Positions 57,808 through 64,000 of a stretch of 64,000 nt of DNA are shown here, piece after piece. The translations under genes were made by a program, and so were the position numbers. Source of the DNA: Rhododendron vialii (taxonomy: Eukaryota; Streptophyta; Magnoliopsida; Ericales; Ericaceae); the NCBI RefSeq assembly GCF_030253575.1, contig NC_080561.1, positions 28,184,564 through 28,248,563 on the forward strand, in the 5' to 3' direction. The notes below the pieces were generated by a model. That model did no database searches and had not been told where the DNA came from. It saw only the letters and a program-made list of their open reading frames with translations. Position 1 is the stretch's first letter; every line of letters begins with the position of its first letter.

Positions 57808-59845
57808 GAGAAATTATTTGTTGCCCCTGGGGCAACACATCAAGTGCCTCACACCAATTAAAATTTGCCCTACTGACTTTGTGTCAGACTTTTTCCAACT
57901 AAACAATTTCTCACTTGACAGAGAAAAGAGGCAAATGGAAATGAGGCAGGCGTTAAGGTCACCTACCCTTGTCCTTTCAATTTTAATTTTTGGCTTTTCT
58001 CTCTCTTGCTTTATTTTTCCGATCATTTTTTTCCGTAATAAACTTATTCACTCCTCCGCTCAATTTTATAAGTTCATTTGCACAATTAATGATTGGGATG
58101 TATTTTCAATTTAGGCTAATTTTTAAGATAAAATAATCAGAAAAATAAGATCTTCGCACCGGTTCAAACACATTAAAAATTGAAATACTTAATTTTTAAC
58201 TATATTTTTAAATATATAAACGGTGTAAAAAAATAAGTATTCCAATTTTCAATCTGTTTGAACCGGTGCGAAGATTTTAGTTTTCTGATTATTTTATCCT
58301 AGATGGTCATAATTAATTTTGACTCTATGACTCTCATTGATTAGTCCTAAGAGATATTTGATTCTACGACTTTCTTAGGGTTAATCAACGAGAGCCCTAG
58401 AGTTAAAATTTAATTATGATCATTTAGGATTAAATGATCAGAAAATTAAAATCTTTCCACCGGTTCAAACGGATTAAAATTTGGAACACTTAATTTTTTA
58501 ATCATATTTTTTAATATATAAATTGTCTAAAGAGGTTGAAAAATTAAGTGTTCCAAATTTCAATCTGTTTAAACCGGTGCAAAGAATTTAGTTTTCTGAT
58601 CATTTTATCCTAAATAGCCATAATTAAATTTTGGCTCTATGGCTCTCGTTGATTAGCCCTAAGAGATTTGATTCTACAACTTTCTTACGGCTAATTAACG
58701 TGAGATCTAGAGTCAAAATTTAATTATGATCATTTAGGATAAAATGATCAAAAAACTAAAATCTTTCCATCGGTTCAAACAGATTGAAATTTGGAATACT
58801 TAATTTTTCAACATCTTTAGGCAATTTATATATTAAAAAATATGGTTAAAAAATTAAGTGTTCCAAATTTTAATCCGTTTAAACCAGTGGAAAGATTTTA
58901 ATTTTTTGATCATTTTATCCTAAATGATCATAATTAAATTTTAACTCGGCTCTCGTTGATTAGCCCTAAGAAAGTCGTGGAATCAAATATCTCTTAGGGC
59001 TAATCAACGAGAGCCATAAAGGGAAAATTTAATTATGACCGTTTAGGATAAAATGATCAAAAAACTAAAATCTTTGCACCGGTTAAAACAGACTGAAATT
59101 TGGAACACTTAATTTTTCAACCTTTTTAGACAATTTATATATTAAAAATTATGGTTAAAAAATTAAGTGTTTCAAATTTTAATCATTTTGAACCGGTGGG
59201 AAGATTTTAATTTTCTGATCATTATATCCTAAATGATCATAATTAAATTTTAACTCTAGGGCTCTCGTTGATTAGCCCTAAGAAAGTCATAAAATCAAAT
59301 ATCTCTTAGGGCTAATCAACGAGAGCCATACAATCAAAATTTAATTATGACCATTTAGGATAAAATGATCAGAAAACTAAAATCTTCGCACCTATTCAAA
59401 CGGATTGAAAATTGGAATACTTATTTATTTACACCTTTTATATGTTAAAAAATATAGTTAAAAATTAAGTGTTACAATTTTTAATCTGTTTGAACCGGTG
59501 CGAAGATCTTATTTTTTTGATCATTTTACCTTAAAAATTAGCTAAAATTGAAAACACATCTCAGTCATTAATTGCGCAAATGAACCGATAAAATTGAGCG
59601 GAGTAGTGAATAAATTTATCACAGAAAAAAATGCAAGTGAGAGAAAAGCCAAAAATTAAAATTGAAAAGACAAGGGGTATGTGACCTTAACGCCTGCTGC
59701 ATTTCCGTTTGCCTCATTTCTCCGTCAAGTGAGAAATTGTTTAGTTGGCAAAAGTCTGACACAAAGTCAGTAGGGTAAATTTTAATTGGTGTGAGGCACC
59801 ATCTGTCAAACATGATGTATTGCCCCAAGGGCAACGAATAATTTC
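57808..59845. mobile_element. giant modular foldback element, 2.04 kb
   Basis: Outer arms of about 310 bp are inverted copies (57811-58130 and 59530-59843). They share GAAATTATT(T/C)GTTGCCC, the GACTTTGTGTCAGACTTTT block and AATTGAAAAGACAAGG-type sequences. Direct repeats TTTGATTAATG (57797-57807) and TTTGATCAATG (59846-59856) form an 11-bp target duplication with one mismatch, Mutator-like in length. Between the arms, ten modules alternate in orientation (core GATCATTTTATCCTAAATG or its complement at about 58123, 58287, 58421, 58598, 58732, 58907, 59040, 59217, 59352, 59520). No protein is encoded. Confidence 0.85.
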
Positions 59846-59856
59846 TTTGATCAATG

Positions 59857-61785
59857 TAATTTATCATGTGAATAACATATTAAATGATGTCTGCAAAATA
59901 GACGATTTCGATCATTGTTGTAGGCTCCGTCTAGGAAACCCACTTAAATTTCTGAATGGAACTATGTCACCTGACAAGCTTACACATTCTCGTTTACCTT
60001 TACGATTCTTGACAAAAAAACCTGGATCCAATTACAGTTAGTAATTCATTTAAACAATTTATACCCACCCATTTTCAACTAGGATCTCAATTCTTCCTGG
60101 TTCATTATCTTCATAAGAATACCTCTGTTACCCAAAATGTTTCAATCGGGAATCCAAAATACGAATTCTATTACATTTACATATGAACAGAATTACAACA
60201 TAATGAAATTACAAAAACTGAAATGCAAACCGAAATACATAATGGATTCGTGAAACGAAATCCTTATTTTACACGGTGTCCTTAAAATAGATTTACCGCC
60301 TATCGGAGGGTGTTGAGGTTACTCGGCGTCTGTCTCTTAGAATTGATCCGGGTCGGACCACGAACGTCGGAACACCACCGAAGAACGTCTTGGCGAACCA
60401 ACTTAGCGTTTGTCTCTCTCTCACACTATATCAGAATGCTAGTGAACTCTTGCGTGAATTGGTGCAGAATTGTGTAAAGAACTGGTCCTTATATAGGCAG
60501 CAAAAGACCCTTGTGATGATGCATCCACTTGATTACGGAATTGAATGGCAGCAATGAAGAAGGAAAAAAACTCCTACAATGAATAGGTGAGTAACCCCCA
60601 TATTGAAGAGGGGAAAAACTCCCATCATGAATATGGGAAAGTTATTGGCTTGGGCATGCCAAATAACCCCCAGACCATTCACATTTCCAATAACCTCAAC
60701 CCCCACACTGCCCACATTTCTCTTCGGAGAAGTCCAGGAAAGCCACTTGGGTGGTTGTCACACTAAATATTAGCTAAAATCTTACTGTCTAAAGTATTCT
60801 AGCGTCCATACAAATAAAATTTCCCGCTTCCTCTTGCTCCATAGCACCAGTACATAATTAGATATTTGGGTTGTTTAAGGTCATCCGGTAACCATCCAGA
60901 GCCATTAAGGAACTTTGCGCAGGGCACGAACTAACTGCAAAGAGATCAATGAGAAGGAACCGATGGTGAGATTCAATTCATAGTTTTATAACTGCTGCAT
61001 AAATGCCATGGATCAAAATTTTGGGACACGGATGTGTAAAAACATAAGTCTGACAACCACAACCTTGAACATGTCTACATTCAGCTTGCGACCAAAAAAT
61101 GGGCAGGGAGCAGCTATCTTGAGCTCTAGCTCTCAGTCATGTACCGTTCATGACACGGGAAATGTCCAGAGAGTGGGATGACAGAAGTTGACATGTTACG
61201 TCCAGAAACTAAACTTCAGATTGTGTTTGGATCATGGATATGTGAAGGATTTACCATGGGCCCATGGAAAATGAAAATAATAAAGGAAAGGAACCTAAAG
61301 AAAAGTAATTAGCTTTCCTTTGCAGATCCCTTCATAATCTTTAGCAGATCCATTCACTAACTGTGATGTTTGGGCTTGATTTGATTTCAGTGTTTGTTCA
61401 CACTGACCCACAACACTTGCAAAGCATCAAGGAAAGCGAGAGCATATCTTGTGAAATTTTAAACTTGTACTCCTACTTTCCAATTTCGCAAAGAGAAGAT
61501 AACCGAAATCTGACATTGTGGAGTACTTGTATTCTGAGAGATCGAACACCATAATACCTCCCAAGCCCTACTTAACCAATTAGAAGTAAAGCCAAGCCAG
61601 TTCAGGTGGTGAGTCATACAAGCCAATTTGAGATCTTAAGTTTCTGACATCGCAATACTCATCAGCAAACCTCTGATCTCAAGTGCATAAAATTAATTAT
61701 TCCTCATTGTAGGGCATTAGAAAATTTCTGAAAAGCACCTTAGAGTAGAACAAAGGACAAAGTACTGAGAAAACACCGAAACAAT
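59857..61785. other. non-coding stretch with LTR-like piece
   Basis: About 60130-60540 reads, on the minus strand, like an LTR or promoter (TATATAAGGACC near 60496-60485, followed by a leader-like segment). No partner LTR or target duplication was found. No coding region is supported elsewhere in the interval. Confidence 0.4.
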
Positions 61786-61922
61786 GCACAAGAACAAATG
61801 GCCACCTTATTATTTACTGTAATAGTCACAACAGCATTACATCTCAGCAGTCGTCCTTTCTTTATTTGCTTCACATGTATATATTATATCTTCGTACAGA
61901 GCAAATTAAGCCAGTAATACGT

Positions 61923-63129
61923 TCAATGAGGCATTTTCAGGAATTCTCTGGCTATTTTTCCATTTCCTCCGTGAGGGTAGAACCCACCAGGCAAGTGCTC
62001 ACTGCCAGTGTTATACACGACCCGCAGTATCTCCCCTGGAGTTCTCGTATAAGAGATGGAGTCGAAATTTGCCGATAACACGTTGCTCTCTGTATGATTT
62101 TCCGCTCCTAGCTGAGGTGGGACTATGATGCCTTCATCCTTGATACCACACATCGCTAACTGATTTCTGAGCTCTGAAATGCGGACGGTAAACTCGGCCA
62201 CCGTGTGGTTATATGGATGCACAAGTTCTTCAGCTCGCTCATAGAGGTACATTCGTATAACCGCGTCTTGGCCAGATTCAACTCCCAAGAGTCCTGCCAA
62301 GAGCTGTGCAAAACAGATAAAAAGGGAAAAAAAAGAAAAGAAAAGTTAGTTGGGTGATCAATCAACGCAAACAAAGTTCATTGCAGCCCCTTTCTGAGAG
62401 ATAACCGAATAGAATGGATGATTTGTGCAAAAATGGACAATGAAAGCTATGCAGTTTGGAATTAATTACCCGCTTAGTCTGGTAGCCATTGATAAGAGGA
62501 TTTGCTCCAACGTAACCAACAAGTCCCATGTACGGAATCACGTAGGAACTCAACATGTAACTGAGGCTATCACGATACGGGTCGAATGGAGGATCGAGTT
62601 CATACCCGAATGCTTCATCAAACAGTTTTGCAAAGTTTTTCGGGCTTACATCCAATAGAGGCCTTGGAAACAAACCTACTGTTTTTTCAAGGGCCCTGCA
62701 AAAAATTGGTTTATTCACGCATTTGTCAAATAGAAATTGCGTGTAATATTGATTGTAATGGGACATGAAGACGAACCTGAGATGTCCGACTTCTTGATAC
62801 GCAAATTCCGTGATGATATTCCTCGTAAGAGAGTCAAGTTTGGCTTTTTGGGTGCCAATGGGAGGGGGTCCACCCAGAACTAACTGGGGCGCAACGTGAT
62901 CGAGTCCGTACCCGAGTGCTGCCCACAAGAAGTATTCAGCTTCCAAAAACTCAAGGTTCACAGCAAATTGCAATGTATCCACGTCTTCTTCATATACCGG
63001 GATTGCATGGGGTGGATATGGTGACTCGCAAATAGGGTAGGATGAAGAGATGGAGATGCAGTTGCTCATGATTGACATCCATATTATTAATCTAATCAAG
63101 GAGAAAGTGGAGGCTAAGATAACCTCCAT
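61923..63129 (-). CDS. desiccation-related protein PCC13-62-like, copy 4
   Basis: Exons (minus): 63129-62777, 62695-62470 and 62303-61923; 319 residues, intact. It starts MEVILASTF (Glu at position 2, Gly in the other three). Other differences: PPIGTQKAK, MLSSYVIPYM (Cys to Ser), AEFTVRIS, ENHTESN, SYTRTPGE. The 81-bp intron 1 has no stop in this copy, so exon 1, intron 1 and exon 2 form one open frame, whereas copies 1-3 have a stop in the intron. Splice sites are unchanged. It lies some 25 kb from copy 3, without S21 sequence beside it, and its upstream flank matches that of copies 1 and 2. Confidence 0.92.
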
Positions 63130-63144
63130 TGTTGCTGTGTTTGT

Positions 63145-63148
<4 letters not shown>

Positions 63149-63176
<28 letters not shown>
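63149..63176 (+). repeat. (GA)n microsatellite in leader of copy 4
   Basis: CT-rich on the gene strand, about 20-47 bases upstream of the ATG. It is the counterpart of 6353-6370 and 37885-37931. Confidence 0.9.
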
Positions 63177-63179
<3 letters not shown>

Positions 63180-63208
63180 GAGATGAAATACATGAGAGAG
63201 TTTAATGC

Positions 63209-63216
63209 AATTTATA
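63209..63216 (-). promoter_or_regulatory. TATA box of copy 4
   Basis: TATAAATT on the minus strand, about 80 bp upstream of the ATG, as in copy 1. Confidence 0.65.
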
Positions 63217-63534
63217 GTGAGGCTTGGTCTATGGAAGAGTAGCTTTCGCTTGTAGGATAAGGAAAATGATATTGGTATCGACCCGAAATCGTAGGGACAG
63301 TCGTGCTGGGCCATCTCCGGCCACCGGATGGCCGATCCGAGCCGTCCAAAAATTCTATAAAAAAAAAATGAGTGGGCCTCGCGAGAATTAATGGCATCCA
63401 AGGTGTGTAAGGTGCTTGATCTGGTTTTTCTGTATATATGTATATAATTACTCTATTTCGGAAAAAAACACCAACTACTCCTCTTGCGTGTTTAGGAAAA
63501 CAAGCACAAATCAGATTTGGAGGCGATTTAATGT

Positions 63535-64000
63535 CTGAACATTTACTTGATCACACAAGCCAACCGTGCTAAGACCACCGCACACCGTGTGGGACGCATC
63601 TTGGGTCTTACAATAATACAAAAAAAAAAATGAATAACTTCTAAAATAATTAATTATGGACCCTGTAAAAAAATCAGTTCCAACGGATATCAGTAGATAT
63701 ATTTTCTGAATTTGCAAAAGCAAAACTGCTCGCCCCTACGAATTCAGAAAACATACCTATCGATATCCGTTGGAGCTGATTTTTTTCAAGGCCCCATAAA
63801 TAATTATTTTAAAATTTATAGATATATATATTTTTATTTTTGTAGAGCTCAGAGTGGGCCCCACCCGGCGTGTGATGGCCCATATGATGGTCCTAGACTT
63901 TCTCTAATGTTTACCAAAAAAAATTATTTGGTGGTTTTGGTGACCGCCACGTGACACCCAACCAACACTTTTATTCACCATACATTTTTTTGGGGTTCAG
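63535..64000. repeat. foldback repeat, copy in the fourth unit
   Basis: Paralog of 8905-9340 with the same hairpin (CCAACGGATATCAGTAGATA with its complement near 63755-63775) and an intact GTTGGAGC site. It continues to the window edge, so the duplicated unit extends to the right. Confidence 0.7.

Noticed and set aside
57808-59845. CRISPR-like array
   Set aside because: Repeats alternate in orientation, are AT-rich and variable, and the host is a plant; foldback transposon structure explains them.
60130-60540. Solo LTR or pararetrovirus-like promoter
   Set aside because: Only a TATA-like box and composition support it; no ends, duplication or partner copy found, so it is left as an unassigned stretch.

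Overview
The window is nuclear DNA of a flowering plant, most likely a eudicot. The evidence is short GT-AG introns, AT-rich repeat-laden intergenic DNA, Copia retrotransposons primed by initiator tRNA-Met, tRNA-derived SINEs, Stowaway/Tourist/hAT/Mutator MITEs, and plant gene families. I cannot name the species from the sequence alone.

Layout. 0-5 kb: the first exon of a RAD9-like checkpoint gene (minus strand, running off the left edge) lies divergent to a complete three-exon gene for 40S ribosomal protein S21 (plus strand), whose leader intron holds a SINE. 5-38 kb and 62-63 kb: four apparently intact, same-orientation (minus) copies of a PCC13-62-type desiccation-related (ferritin-like) gene, each three exons and 319 codons. 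They lie in tandem segmental duplications that start inside intron 2 of the S21 gene; one unit keeps an orphan S21 exon 3. Each unit has been filled independently with transposons, so the units act as each other's empty-site controls and many insertions can be dated relative to one another.

Mobile elements. Copia-1 (11.7-17.1 kb) has two apparently identical 277-bp LTRs but a broken gag-pol. Copia-2 (45.4-50.1 kb) has 315-bp LTRs with one difference and a gag-pol broken by a single stop. A FAR1/FRS-type Mutator-like element (23.1-28.5 kb) has about 200-bp terminal inverted repeats. It sits inside a SINE and itself contains a solo LTR (TSD CCGTA) and a MITE. A 1.7-kb non-autonomous LTR element (29.8-31.6 kb) carries only one unrecognised ORF. 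A decayed MuDR-type transposase gene lies at 54-56.6 kb. A 2-kb foldback element (57.8-59.8 kb) is made of ten alternating inverted modules inside about 310-bp arms. Smaller pieces include a LINE endonuclease fragment, a probable mitochondrial DNA insert and many MITEs.

Other genes. A class III peroxidase pseudogene (50.6-52.7 kb) is split by a hAT MITE and truncated. The genes predicted to be functional are RAD9 (partial), RPS21 and the four desiccation-related genes. The latter share a coding sequence and TATA box, but the DNA immediately upstream of the TATA box differs between copies because of transposon insertion or deletion, so expression may have diverged while protein sequence stayed nearly constant.
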